Numbered from the stretch's first letter, positions 18,797 through 27,628 are shown. The stretch is DNA of 39,109 nt from Paracoccaceae bacterium (GCA_024742695.1 JANSXY010000031.1:1-39109), one strand, 5' to 3'. The notes: generated by a model from the sequence alone, not told the origin. Numbers and translations: made by a program.

Positions 18797-21012
18797 GCGA
18801 TCCGCGGCAACGGCAGGTCCAGCCGCAGCACCGCGCCGCCGGGGCGGTCGAAAAGCGCCAGCGTGCCGCCCATCGCCTCGGCCCGGCGCCGTGCGGCCCA
18901 GAGCCCAAGGGCATCGCCGTCGGCCTCGGGCCGCGCGTTGCCGGCTTCGTGATACAGCGGTTCGAACAGCCGCGCCCGCGCCGCCTCGTCCAGCGCCGGG
19001 CCGCCATCGGCGAGGTCGCAGCGCACCGCGTCGGGGTCCGCCGTGCGGATCCGCAATTCGACCGTTCCCTGCGGGCTGCGCGCGATCGCATGGTCGATCA
19101 GCTGGCCAAGCAGACGCCGCAACTGGTCGGGATCGGCCTGGCGCGGGGCCGAGGCCGTCCGGTCCGTCAGGATGTCGAGGCCGATCCCCTTTCTCCCCGC
19201 CGCCGGGCCATGCGCGGCGCGCAACGCCTCGGCGATCTCTTCCAGCCGCACCGGTTCCGCCGTCAGCGGAACCTGCCCGTCTTCCAGCCGGGTCAGGTCC
19301 ACCAGCCGGTCGATCAGCGCGACCAGCCGTTGGCCCGCCGCCTCGGCCATCTCGATCAGCCGGGCCTGTTCCTCCGGCGCCGGTCCCGCGCCCAAGAGCG
19401 ACACGGTGCCGAGCACGCCGTTCAGCGGCGTCCGGATCTCGTGGCTGATCCGTTCGAGGAATTCCAGTTTCAGCCGCGCCGAGCGCTGAAGATCCTGCTG
19501 GATCGTCTTGAAATCGGTGATGTCGACGATGACGCCGGCGACGCGCGTGGGCCGCCCTTGCAGATCGCGCTCGCTGACCTTGCCGCGGACCCGGCCCCAG
19601 ACCCAGTGCCCGTCGCGATGGCGCTGCCGCAGTTCGACATCCAGCCGGTCGGTTTCGCCGGCCACATGGCGCGACATCTCGGCATCCAGCCGTGCAAGAT
19701 CGTCGGGATGGACGAGGCCGCGAAAGAACGCCGTTGGCGAATCTCCGACATCGGCGCGGTCATGGCCCACCGAGGCGAGCCAGTGGTCGATCGTCTGTTC
19801 CATCAGGGCGGTCGCGCGCAGGCTGCCGGTTTGCAGATCCCATTCCCAGGTGCCGTGGCCCGAGCCGTCGAGGACCGCCGCCAGCCGGCTTTCGCCGTGC
19901 TTCACCTCGGTTATGTCGATCCTGAGGCTGAGGCAGCCGCCTTCGGGCAACCGCCGGTCGATCGCCATGATCCAGCGCCCGTTCGCCAGCCGCACCGTGC
20001 GTTCGACCTGCGGTTCGTCGCGATGCCAGAACGCCATCGCCTCGGCGATCCAGTCCTCTTCCCGGCCCACCGCGTCGGGATAGGCGCCGCGGGCGATCCC
20101 GATGCGCAGCATCTCTTCGAACCGGCGGCCCGGCACCACGGTGTCGGACATCAGCGGAAAAAGCTGGCGCACCTTGTCGTTGGCCAGCGTGAACCGCCCC
20201 TCGGCATCAAGCAGAAAAACCGCGTCGGGCAGCGATTCGATCGCCGCGCGCAGATGCGCCAGCGTCGCGCGCGCTTCGCGTTCGGCGCGGCGCAGATCGG
20301 TGACGTCGGTGCGCGTGCCGACGCGCCAGCCATCGGGCAGCACCCGGTCGTGCATCCGGATCACCCGGCCATCCGCCAGTTCCGTCTCGAACTCGACGTC
20401 GCCCGCGGCGCGGCGGGACAGGAAATCGGCCAGCCATTCCGCCTCGCGGCCGCGGGCCTCGGGCACGCCCGAACGGTCGAGCACGTCGCGCACCTGGTCC
20501 TCGAAGCTTTGGCCGATCAGCGGTGCGGCATCGGGATAGCCGAAGAGGTCGCCCATGCGGTCGTTGGTGAGAACCAGCCGGTCATCGGGGTCGTAGACGG
20601 CGATGCCGTCGGGCAGGGCGGCAAGCGCGCGTTGCGCCGTGGTCTCCGGCTCCGCCGCCGGATCGGCGGCCAGGGGCCCGGCCTCGCCGGTTTCGATCCA
20701 GACGCCGGACAGCCCCTTCGGCCCCGGCGCCACCCGGCACAGGATCCGCAGGGCGCGGCCATCCTCGGCGATCACCCGCAAACTGCACGCCGCCGCCGTG
20801 TCGGAGGCGATCAGTTGCGCGAAGGCCGGCCTGTCCGCGGGGTGAACGCGATCTGCCAGGTCCGCGGCAGAGGTCGGTGGCGCTCCGGTGGCGCCACGCA
20901 GGAACGCGGCCCATCCCGGTCCGATGCGAAGCCCGGACCGGTCCGGATCAAGCCGCCAATGGACAAGGCCAAGCCCTTCTGCTGCATCGCTGTCGTCGAA
21001 CGTCGCCGCCAT
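18793..21012 (-). CDS. Multi-PAS histidine kinase with degenerate ATP-binding N box
   Basis: 739 residues from the ATG at 21012; the frame runs on to a TTG at 21063 and another ATG at 21045, so the start is uncertain. No membrane helices. Several PAS units are visible: an N-terminal one, two PAS_7-like units (LPDGIAVYDPDDRLVLTNDR near 150 and LPDAVFLLDAEGRFTLANDK near 275), and a PAS_3-like unit ending VAGVIVDITDF near 500. The dimerisation box SHEIRTPLNGVLG has its phospho-acceptor at about His524. The N box reads LLGQLIDHAIARS, where NLLxNA is expected, and the G1 box reads DLADGGPAL rather than D-x-G-x-G. ATP binding may thus be weak or lost. No response regulator is adjacent. Confidence 0.88.
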   Translation of the reverse strand: MAATFDDSDAAEGLGLVHWRLDPDRSGLRIGPGWAAFLRGATGAPPTSAADLADRVHPADRPAFAQLIASDTAAACSLRVIAEDGRALRILCRVAPGPKGLSGVWIETGEAGPLAADPAAEPETTAQRALAALPDGIAVYDPDDRLVLTNDRMGDLFGYPDAAPLIGQSFEDQVRDVLDRSGVPEARGREAEWLADFLSRRAAGDVEFETELADGRVIRMHDRVLPDGWRVGTRTDVTDLRRAEREARATLAHLRAAIESLPDAVFLLDAEGRFTLANDKVRQLFPLMSDTVVPGRRFEEMLRIGIARGAYPDAVGREEDWIAEAMAFWHRDEPQVERTVRLANGRWIMAIDRRLPEGGCLSLRIDITEVKHGESRLAAVLDGSGHGTWEWDLQTGSLRATALMEQTIDHWLASVGHDRADVGDSPTAFFRGLVHPDDLARLDAEMSRHVAGETDRLDVELRQRHRDGHWVWGRVRGKVSERDLQGRPTRVAGVIVDITDFKTIQQDLQRSARLKLEFLERISHEIRTPLNGVLGTVSLLGAGPAPEEQARLIEMAEAAGQRLVALIDRLVDLTRLEDGQVPLTAEPVRLEEIAEALRAAHGPAAGRKGIGLDILTDRTASAPRQADPDQLRRLLGQLIDHAIARSPQGTVELRIRTADPDAVRCDLADGGPALDEAARARLFEPLYHEAGNARPEADGDALGLWAARRRAEAMGGTLALFDRPGGAVLRLDLPLPRIA

Positions 21013-21481
21013 CCTCTCCGGTCCCGCCTGACGCAAGCTTGGCATACCCTGCTGACGTGCCAAAGGGTTTCTCCGGCAGCCTGACCTAAAGGGCAGAACA
21101 TCGGAGGATGACTGCCGATTTCGGCAGGCCGCGCGGGCGCGGACGGAGCCGACATTCGCGGCGGCTTTTCCTGCGCCGACCGGCCGGGCGGGACGTCGCC
21201 GGATGGCCGCCCGATGGGCGGTCCCGTCCGTCGCAGTCCTGTCATGGAATCATGCGGAACTCGGGGCCGGCGCGTCGGCGCCGCCGCGCGGGCTTCCCGA
21301 CTGTGCCGCGGCGCTTTACAAGGGGGCCGACGGACCGGTTGCGGAGAGACAATGGGCAGGATGGCCATGCATCGGGCGGGCGACCGCGGATCAGCGCCCT
21401 GCGGGACGATCACGCCGGGGCGGCCGGTGCCGGCCCCGGCGCTGGCAGGCGGCGCGCCGCGTCCGCGGCAAGGGGGCTGAC
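21013..21481. other. 469-base divergent intergenic region
   Basis: It separates the minus-strand PAS kinase from the plus-strand MaoC-Pta gene and should hold both promoters. In-frame extensions of both genes into it are low-quality Arg/Pro-rich sequence. It contains one perfect dyad (21112-21127). No further gene, RNA or clear promoter was recognised. Confidence 0.5.
21112..21127. promoter_or_regulatory. Perfect palindrome in the kinase / MaoC-Pta gap
   Basis: CTGCCGA-TT-TCGGCAG, 7-bp arms with a two-base centre. It lies 100 bases upstream of the kinase start and 355 upstream of MaoC-Pta. It may be an operator or a transcribed hairpin; the sequence cannot decide. Confidence 0.4.
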
Positions 21482-22864
21482 ATGCATCTCGAAAACCGTA
21501 CCTTCGCCGAGATCGAGGTCGGCGAGACGGCGGAGATGCGCCGCCTGATCACGCCCGACGATCTCTATGTCTTCGCCGCCGCTTCGGGCAATTTCAACCC
21601 GATGCATCTGCCCAAGGCGGACGGCGCGGCGCCCGGCGGGCCGGAGACGGTGGCCTCGGGGATGTTCGTCGCCGCGCTGATCTCGGCGCTGCTGGGCACC
21701 CGGCTGCCCGGTCCCGGCACGCTCTACCGCCGCCAGTTCCTGGAATTCCACGCCCGCGCCCATGCCGGGGACGAGCTCTGCATTCGCGTCGAGGTGCGCG
21801 AGAAATTCGACGATGGCGGCCTTGCAATCGCGACCGAGGTACGCCGGATCGGCGACGATGCCCTGATCGTCGCCGGCGAGGCCGAGGTGATCGCCCCGAC
21901 CGAACCCTATTCCAGCGATGCGGTCGACATCCCCGGCCTGATCGTCGAGCGGCATCGGCATTTCCAGGCCCTTCTGGCGCGGGCGCGCGATCTGCCGCCG
22001 CTGCCCACGGCGGTGGTCTGCCCCGACGAGGCGAAATCGCTGGAGGGCGCGCTGCTGGCCGCCGGCGAGGGCCTGATCACACCGATCCTGATCGGCCGGC
22101 GGGCCGCGATCGAGGCCGTGGCCCTCGAGACCGGCGCGGACCTGGCGGGGATCGACCTGATCGACGTGGACGGCGGCGACCGTGCCGCCGCGGCGCTGGC
22201 CTGCCGACTGGTGCACGAGGGCCGGGCGGCGGCGGTGATGAAGGGGCATCTGCATACCGAGGATCTGTTGCACCCGATGGTCGACAGGGAGCGGGGGCTG
22301 CGGGTCGGTCGCCGGTTCACCCATGTCTTCGTGATGGACGTTCCGGGCCAGCCGCAGCCGGTGATGGTGACAGACGCCGCGATCAACATCGCGCCCGACC
22401 TCGCCACCAAGGTCGACATCGTGCAGAACGCGATCGACCTGGCGCTGGCGCTGGGGATGGAACCCCGCGTCGGCGTCCTGTCGGCGGTGGAAACCGTCAA
22501 TCCCGCGATCCAGTCGTCGATCGACGGCGCGCTCTTGTCGAAGATGGCCGAGCGCGGCCAGATTCGCGGCGGGCTGGTCGAGGGGCCGCTGGCGATGGAC
22601 AACGCCGTCGATGTCGGCGCGGCGCGCACCAAGGGGCTGAAGGACGGGGTGGCGGGCCGCGCCAACATCCTGGTGGTGCCCGACCTGGATGCGGGCAACA
22701 TGCTGGCCAAGCAACTGGCCTTCATCAGCCATGCCGAAGGCGCGGGGGTGGTGCTGGGCGCGAAGGTTCCGGTGATCCTGAACTCGCGCTCCGACAGCGC
22801 GATGTCGCGGCTGGCCTCTTGCGCGGTAGCGGCGCTTTTCAATGCCGCCGGGCCGGCGCGATGA
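21482..22864 (+). CDS. MaoC-like hydratase fused to phosphate acetyl/butyryltransferase
   Basis: 460 residues from the ATG at 21482. Residues 1-135 form a MaoC/hot-dog domain with FAAASGNFNPMHLPK. In R-specific enoyl-CoA hydratases the matching motif is D-F-N-P-L-H with Asp and His catalytic; here the Asp position is Asn37 while His42 is kept, so hydratase activity is doubtful. From about 160 a Pta/Ptb domain follows, with AAAVMKGHLHTEDLLHPM, GMEPRVGVLSAVETVNPAIQ, EGPLAMDNAVD and DLDAGNMLAKQL, typical of phosphotransacetylases that make acetyl phosphate from acetyl-CoA. It overlaps the acetate kinase gene by 4 bases (ATGA), so both run as one pathway. Confidence 0.92.
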   Translation: MHLENRTFAEIEVGETAEMRRLITPDDLYVFAAASGNFNPMHLPKADGAAPGGPETVASGMFVAALISALLGTRLPGPGTLYRRQFLEFHARAHAGDELCIRVEVREKFDDGGLAIATEVRRIGDDALIVAGEAEVIAPTEPYSSDAVDIPGLIVERHRHFQALLARARDLPPLPTAVVCPDEAKSLEGALLAAGEGLITPILIGRRAAIEAVALETGADLAGIDLIDVDGGDRAAAALACRLVHEGRAAAVMKGHLHTEDLLHPMVDRERGLRVGRRFTHVFVMDVPGQPQPVMVTDAAINIAPDLATKVDIVQNAIDLALALGMEPRVGVLSAVETVNPAIQSSIDGALLSKMAERGQIRGGLVEGPLAMDNAVDVGAARTKGLKDGVAGRANILVVPDLDAGNMLAKQLAFISHAEGAGVVLGAKVPVILNSRSDSAMSRLASCAVAALFNAAGPAR

Positions 22865-24027
22865 CCGCCGCTGTCCTGACGCTGAACGCCGGGTCGTCGT
22901 CGCTCAAGCTCGCGCTGTTCCCCGCCGCGGGCGACGCGCCGCTGGCCACCGGACAGGCGGACCGGATCGGCCCCGACGGAACGCTGCGGATCGCGGCGGC
23001 CGGCGGCGCGGCCCTGCCGGTGCCGCCGGGCGACCTGACCAGCCATGCCGGGGCCCTGGCGGCGGCGCTTGCCGGGTTTCGCGCGGCGTTTCCCGATCTC
23101 GACCTGCGCGCGGTGGGGCACCGGGTGGTGCATGGCGGCACGGACTATGCCGCGCCCGTCACCGTCACCGATGCGATCCTCGCCGATCTGGCGCGGCTGG
23201 AACCCTTCGCCCCGCTGCACCAGCCGCACAACCTTGCCGGCATCCGGGCGGCGATGGCCGCCTTTCCGCAGGTGCCGCAGGTGGCCTGTTTCGACACGGC
23301 CTTTCACCGCGCGCATCCCTGGGTGCATGACACCTTCGCCCTGCCGCGCGACTACTACGACCGGGGCGTTCGGCGTTACGGTTTTCACGGGTTGAGCTAC
23401 GACTACATCGCCGGCGCGCTGCCCCGGATCGTGCCGGAGGTGGCGCTGGGCCGGGTGGTGGTGGCGCATCTGGGCAACGGGGCGTCGATCTGCGCGATCC
23501 ACGAGGGCCGGTCGGTCGCGTCCTCGATGGGATTCTCGGCGCTCGACGGGCTGGCGATGGGCACCCGATGCGGGCAACTCGACCCGGGCGTGATGCTGTA
23601 CCTGATGGAGCAGGAAGGGATGGCGCCGGCGGCTATCTCCGATCTGCTCTACCGCCGCTCGGGCCTTCTGGGCCTGTCCGGGCTTTCGAACGACATGCGC
23701 ACCCTCGAGGCGGCGGGCAGCCCCGAGGCGGAGCAGGCGATCGCCTATTTCACCACCCGAATCCGCCACCAACTGGGCGCGATGGCGGCGGTGCTGGGTG
23801 GGATCGACGCGGTGGTCTTCACCGGCGGGATCGGCGAGAACTCGGCCCGTGTGCGGGCCGAGGTCTGCGAGACGACCGGCTGGATGGGCATCGCCGTCGA
23901 TCCGGCGCGCAACGCGCGCAACGCCACGGTGATCTCGCCCGACGGTGCGCCGGTGCCGGTGCTGGTGGTGCCGACGAACGAGGAACTGGTGATCGCCCGC
24001 GCCGCCCGCGCCGCCGCGCGGTCCTGA
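22861..24027 (+). CDS. ackA: Acetate kinase (acetate/propionate kinase family)
   Basis: 388 residues from the ATG at 22861. LTLNAGSSSLKLALF is the acetokinase N-terminal signature, VGHRVVHGG carries the substrate-contacting Arg, and RRYGFHGLSYDYIAG is the second signature, with the active-site His in GFHG. The usual second His of the signature (TSH) is Tyr here. HLGNGASICAIHEGRSVASS and VFTGGIGENSARVR complete the ASKHA-type nucleotide site. It converts acetyl phosphate and ADP to acetate and ATP, or the reverse, in the cytoplasm. The 4-base overlap with the Pta-containing fusion makes a standard acetyl-CoA to acetate module. Propionate or butyrate could also be used. Confidence 0.93.
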   Translation: MTAAVLTLNAGSSSLKLALFPAAGDAPLATGQADRIGPDGTLRIAAAGGAALPVPPGDLTSHAGALAAALAGFRAAFPDLDLRAVGHRVVHGGTDYAAPVTVTDAILADLARLEPFAPLHQPHNLAGIRAAMAAFPQVPQVACFDTAFHRAHPWVHDTFALPRDYYDRGVRRYGFHGLSYDYIAGALPRIVPEVALGRVVVAHLGNGASICAIHEGRSVASSMGFSALDGLAMGTRCGQLDPGVMLYLMEQEGMAPAAISDLLYRRSGLLGLSGLSNDMRTLEAAGSPEAEQAIAYFTTRIRHQLGAMAAVLGGIDAVVFTGGIGENSARVRAEVCETTGWMGIAVDPARNARNATVISPDGAPVPVLVVPTNEELVIARAARAAARS

Positions 24028-24040
24028 GGGGCGCACGGGC

Positions 24041-24057
24041 GCGGTTCGGGGGACCGC
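24041..24057. terminator. Short inverted repeat between convergent ackA and response regulator
   Basis: GCGGT-TCGGGGG-ACCGC, a 5-bp stem in the 40-base gap between the convergent acetate kinase and response regulator genes. No T tract. It may act as a weak bidirectional end. Confidence 0.3.
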
Positions 24058-24067
24058 CGCCAGGCCG

Positions 24068-24670
24068 TCAGGAGCGTTCGGGCGGTTCGACCCCGGCGGC
24101 GATCGCCAGGCGCACGGCGGCGGCAAGGCTGTCGGACCCGGTCTTGCGCATCGCGTTGCGGCGATGCACCTCGGCGGTGCGCGGCGAGATTCCCAGTCGC
24201 CGCGCGATTTCCTTGTTGGTGTGACCGGCGACGAGCAGGACCATGACCTCGTGCTCGCGCCGCGTCAGGCGATCGATCCGGGCCATCGCCACCGGATCGG
24301 CATGCCGGCGGCCGGGCCGGGCCTGCGCGACGGCCGCGAACAACCGCTCCGGCGGTGCCGGTTTCTCGACGAAGTCGATCGCCCCGAGTTGCATCGCCTC
24401 GACGGCCTGCCGCACGTCCGCCCTGCCGGTCAGCACCACGAAGCCAAGATCGGGCGCCAGCCGGCCGGCGCTGCGCAACAGGTCGATCCCGTTCATGTCC
24501 GGCAGGTTCAGATCGAGGATCACGCAGCCGGTCGTGGCGCCGTCCAGCGCCGACAGGAATGACCCGGCATCGGCAAAGACCTCGACAGCGTGGCCGCGCT
24601 CGGTGAACAGCATCGACAGGGACTCCCGCACCGCGGGATCGTCCTCGACGATATGGACGGGCACGGTCAA
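24068..24670 (-). CDS. FixJ-like response regulator (REC plus LuxR helix-turn-helix)
   Basis: 200 residues if started at the TTG at 24670 (reads MTVPVHIVEDDPAVRESL). A GTG at 24664 is an alternative; the frame extends to a TTG at 24775, but that stretch is Arg-rich and unlike a receiver. The receiver has the acidic pair Asp10/Asp11, phospho-acceptor Asp53 (VILDLNLPDMNG), the Thr of FVVLTGRAD and Lys in FVEKPAPPE. The C-terminal domain has RLTRREHEVMVLLVAGHTNK, then EIARRLGISPRTAEVHRRNAM, a LuxR/FixJ DNA-binding unit. It pairs with the kinase gene ending 206 bases upstream on the same strand. The targets are unknown, but the flanking acetate and pyruvate operons are natural candidates. Confidence 0.88.
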   Translation of the reverse strand: MTVPVHIVEDDPAVRESLSMLFTERGHAVEVFADAGSFLSALDGATTGCVILDLNLPDMNGIDLLRSAGRLAPDLGFVVLTGRADVRQAVEAMQLGAIDFVEKPAPPERLFAAVAQARPGRRHADPVAMARIDRLTRREHEVMVLLVAGHTNKEIARRLGISPRTAEVHRRNAMRKTGSDSLAAAVRLAIAAGVEPPERS

Positions 24671-24875
24671 CGCGCCGTGCCGCCGCGACGCGTGGTTGTA
24701 GCGCCGGCGCGTCGTGTCGGTCGCGGTGCGGCGCCGGCCTGCGGCATCCTTGCGTCGTGTCTCACTGGCATTCAACGGAGCCTGTCTCGGTTCCCGGCTG
24801 CATGGCCCCGGTCGTAGGAAAAAGCTGCGCCGCAGATTATGCCCGGAACGAGGTCAGGAACATGCGTAGGACTAC

Positions 24876-26045
24876 TTAGCAGTCCGGCACGAAGTCCGCG
24901 GGCAATGCCGCCGACGGAAGCTCGACCACGAAGCGCGCGCCGCCGGTCGGCACGGGTTCCAGCGCGATCCGACCGCCATTCGCGGCGACGATCGCGGCCG
25001 AGATCGTGAGACCGATGCCGATGCCGTCCTCGCGGCCCGTCACGAAAGGCTCGAACAGGTGCGCGCGCAGCGCCTCGGGAACGCCGGGGCCGTTGTCCTC
25101 GACGCTGAGACGCGCGCCGCCGGGGATCGCCTCGGTGCGGATGACCAGCCGGGGCGCGGCCTGGCCCGCGAGGGCCTCGCGGGCATTGCGAAGCAGATTG
25201 ACCATCACCTGCCGGATCTGGAGCCGGTCGAGCGACAGCGGCGCGAGGCCGGTTGCGAAATCGCGGATGACCACGAGTGATGGGTCGGTCCCGGCGAGCG
25301 CGGTGTCGATCGCCTCGTCCAGCAGGGCGTTGAGATCGGTGGGCGCGGCCGTCGTCGCGCCGTTCGTGAACAGCGCCTCGATCCGCGCGACGATCCCGGC
25401 GGCGCGGCCGGCCTGTTCTTCGGCCCGCGCGACCAGTTCGCGAACCGGTGCCGCCTCGGGCCCTGCATCGGCTAGCAGCTGCGCGGCCGATCGCAGGTAG
25501 TTGGTCAGCGCCGCGAGCGGTTGCCGGATCTCGTGCGGCAGGGCCGCGGCGAGCGTGCCGAGCATCCGCGCCCGGCCGATCCGGTCGAGACGGGCCCGGA
25601 GCGCACGGAGTTCCGCCGCGGTCCGGGCGCGTTCGTTGCGGAGCGTTTCGAATTCCGTGACGTCGAGGATCAGGCTGTCCCAGCGGGTGCCGCCATCGGG
25701 CAGGCGCACCGGCTGGCCCTGCCCTTCGAGCCACTTGCGCCGGCCATCCGGCGCGATCACCCGCCAGCGGTGCAACCAGCGCGTGAGGTCGCGCGCCGAG
25801 TCGCGGATCGAGTCCCGCATCGCGGCGAGATCCTCGGGCACCACCTGGGCCCAGAGCGGCGCCGGACCGTCACGCAGAGCCGCCGGGGAAACGCCCAGCG
25901 TGCTTTCGCAGGCGCCGCCGATGAAATCGATCCGGTCCCGGCCATCCGGCGCGACGACGTAGCGAACGACCGCGCCGCTGACCTGCCCCGCCCGGTCGTC
26001 GCCTCGCGCGGCGCACGGGGCCGAGTTATCCACCTGAACCGACAC
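24876..26045 (-). CDS. FixL-like PAS histidine kinase
   Basis: 389 residues from a GTG with weak ribosome binding site, so the start is uncertain. There is no membrane helix. A single PAS_3-type domain (about residues 28-135) ends with the typical RKWLEGQGQPVRLPDGGTRW and LILDVTEFE. The dimerisation box LPHEIRQPLAALTNYLRSAA, with His171, is of the FixL/HPK4 style. The ATPase part is complete: QVMVNLLRNAREAL (N box), VEDNGPGVP (G1), LFEPFVTGREDGIGIGLTIS (F and G2). No heme-binding PAS signature is evident, so oxygen sensing through heme should not be assumed. It forms a two-component pair with the FixJ-like gene downstream. Confidence 0.88.
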   Translation of the reverse strand: MSVQVDNSAPCAARGDDRAGQVSGAVVRYVVAPDGRDRIDFIGGACESTLGVSPAALRDGPAPLWAQVVPEDLAAMRDSIRDSARDLTRWLHRWRVIAPDGRRKWLEGQGQPVRLPDGGTRWDSLILDVTEFETLRNERARTAAELRALRARLDRIGRARMLGTLAAALPHEIRQPLAALTNYLRSAAQLLADAGPEAAPVRELVARAEEQAGRAAGIVARIEALFTNGATTAAPTDLNALLDEAIDTALAGTDPSLVVIRDFATGLAPLSLDRLQIRQVMVNLLRNAREALAGQAAPRLVIRTEAIPGGARLSVEDNGPGVPEALRAHLFEPFVTGREDGIGIGLTISAAIVAANGGRIALEPVPTGGARFVVELPSAALPADFVPDC

Positions 26046-26141
26046 GCTACGCAGCCGACATGGTTACCTGAACGAAGGTCAGTGTATCAGGTCGGCCGTG
26101 CAGGTCCAGACGGAATACCCGCCAGGGTTGTGGCGACGGCC

Positions 26142-26381
26142 CTAGGAGGCACGGGCGGCGATGTAGGCGGCGAGATTGCCGAAACTGCGCATCTGCGGAT
26201 AGTCGGCCTCCGGCATCTCCAGCCCGTAGCGTTGCCCAAGCGCGGTGACGAGGTTGAGGAAATCCATCGAGTCGATGTCGCATTCGTCGCGCAGGTCGGC
26301 GGCGTGGTCGATCTCGGCGGCGTCGATGTCGGGCGCGATCTTGCGCAACTCCTCGGCGATGGCGGTTTCGATCGGGGTCAT
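26142..26381 (-). CDS. Stand-alone acyl carrier protein
   Basis: 79 residues, acidic and helical. DECDIDSMDFLNLVTALGQ contains the D-S-(M/L) phosphopantetheine site, with Ser38 as the attachment residue. The start ATG overlaps the E2 stop (ATGA) and has GGAGATC upstream. It is the last gene of the operon acyl-CoA synthetase, E1 alpha-beta, E2, ACP. No fatty acid synthesis gene (fabD, fabG, fabF, acpS) is near, so it is not the housekeeping AcpP. The natural inference is that it carries an acyl group formed by the upstream enzymes, or passes acetyl between them, but this is not shown by sequence. Confidence 0.85.
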   Translation of the reverse strand: MTPIETAIAEELRKIAPDIDAAEIDHAADLRDECDIDSMDFLNLVTALGQRYGLEMPEADYPQMRSFGNLAAYIAARAS

Positions 26382-27628
26382 GGGATCTCCGTGCTTGTGA
26401 TCCGGTCGGCGAGCGCATTGAGGAACAAAGCGCCGCGATGGCCGTCGCTGACGCGATGATCGGCGGCGAGCGTGAGGGTGGCGACGGTGCGCGGCACGAC
26501 CGCATCATCCCGGACCCAGGGACGCTGGCGCGGCGTGCCAAGCCCGACGATGGCGACCTGCGGCGGGGTGATCACGCCGGTCATGGCGTCCACGCCGCGG
26601 TCGCCCAGCGAGGTCAGGGTGATCGTCGCCGCGGCGAATTCCGAGGCGCGGAACCGCCCGGTGCGGGCGCGCGACACGAGGTCGCGCAGCGCCGCCATGA
26701 TCGCGTCGAGGTCCAGCGCCTCGGCGCCGAGGATCGCCGGCGCGACCAGCCCGCCGCCGCGCAGCCGGATCGCCATGCCGGCATTGACCGCGTCGGAAGG
26801 GCGGAAGGCGCCGTCCACGAAATGGCCGTTGAACTCGGGAAATTTCTTCAGCACCGCGGCCAGCGCGTGCAGGTAGACCGCGCCGGGCAGCAGCCGGTCC
26901 CCGGGCGCGCGGCCGGCATTGGCGGTGGCGAGGCGGTCGTTCAGCCCGGTCAGGTCGATGTCGTGGGCGAGGTAGTAGTGCGGGATCTCGCGCTTCGAGC
27001 GGGTCATCGCCGCGGCGATCGCCTTGCGCATCTCGGACAGCGCGCTGCCGGCGCCCGCGTCGCCGGGTTGGGCGGTGGATGATTGCGCGCCGCCGGCAAG
27101 CCGCGCCTCGACATCGGCCAGATGCACCGGGCTTGCCGCCCCGGCGAAGACCGCCGGATCAAGCCCGGCTTCCTCGGCCCGGCGGCGGGCGGCGGGCGAG
27201 ATTCGCAGGCTGCCGGTCCCGGTGGCGGTGGCCGGCTGCGACGTTGGCGCGGGCTGCGGGGCGGGCGCGAGCTCGGGCGCGGGTTCGGGTTCGGGTGCGG
27301 TGGGTTCGGGCGCGGCGGGTTCGGCCGGCGCCGCCATGGGTTCCGGCGGATGCGGGGCAGGGGGCGGTTCGGCTGCCGCCGTCCCCTCTTCTCCCGGCGC
27401 GCGGATCACGGCCAGCGGCGTGCCGACCGGCACCTTGCGGCCGGTTTCCACCAGCGCATGGTCGAAGGTGCCGACCTCGAAACACTCGATCTCGATCGCG
27501 CCCTTCTGGGTTTCCACCACCGCGATGATCTCGCCGCGGGCAACCTCGTCGCCCGGCGCTTTCAGCCACTCGACAAGCGTGCCGTCCTCCATGTCGGAGC
27601 CCAGCGAGGGCATGCGGAAGGTTGTCAT
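26378..27628 (-). CDS. Dihydrolipoyl acyltransferase, E2 of a 2-oxoacid dehydrogenase
   Basis: 416 residues from the ATG at 27628, which overlaps the E1 stop by one base (TGATG) and has GGAGG upstream. Residues 1-78 form one lipoyl domain with Lys42 in VVETQKGAIEIE as attachment site. A long Ala/Pro/Glu linker spans about 80-140. A peripheral subunit-binding region (RISPAARRRAEEAGLDPAVF, then HLADVEARL) lacks the usual G-T/S-G-x-G-R-I turn. The catalytic domain, from about 190, has MRKAIAAAMTRSKREIPHYY and ADHRVSDG, with the catalytic His and Asp. It transfers acyl groups from lipoate to an acceptor, normally CoA. The ACP gene overlapping downstream suggests pantetheine on ACP as a possible acceptor. 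Confidence 0.9.
   Translation of the reverse strand: MTTFRMPSLGSDMEDGTLVEWLKAPGDEVARGEIIAVVETQKGAIEIECFEVGTFDHALVETGRKVPVGTPLAVIRAPGEEGTAAAEPPPAPHPPEPMAAPAEPAAPEPTAPEPEPAPELAPAPQPAPTSQPATATGTGSLRISPAARRRAEEAGLDPAVFAGAASPVHLADVEARLAGGAQSSTAQPGDAGAGSALSEMRKAIAAAMTRSKREIPHYYLAHDIDLTGLNDRLATANAGRAPGDRLLPGAVYLHALAAVLKKFPEFNGHFVDGAFRPSDAVNAGMAIRLRGGGLVAPAILGAEALDLDAIMAALRDLVSRARTGRFRASEFAAATITLTSLGDRGVDAMTGVITPPQVAIVGLGTPRQRPWVRDDAVVPRTVATLTLAADHRVSDGHRGALFLNALADRITSTEIP

Noticed and set aside
21203-21481. Upstream extension of the MaoC-Pta reading frame
   Set aside because: It has an Arg/Trp/Ala-rich composition with no similarity to the family. MaoC homology begins right after the ATG at 21482.
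24671-24775. Longer start (TTG at 24775) for the FixJ-like regulator
   Set aside because: The added 35 residues are Arg/Thr-rich and precede the point where receiver domains normally begin.
24876-26045. Heme-based oxygen sensing by the FixL-like kinase
   Set aside because: The PAS domain is of the PAS_3 type and shows no recognisable heme-ligand region. Only the kinase core resembles FixL.
27240-27345. Repetitive GGTTCGGG-type stretch as a tandem repeat element
   Set aside because: It lies inside the E2 gene and encodes the Ala/Pro/Glu linker usual between lipoyl and catalytic domains.
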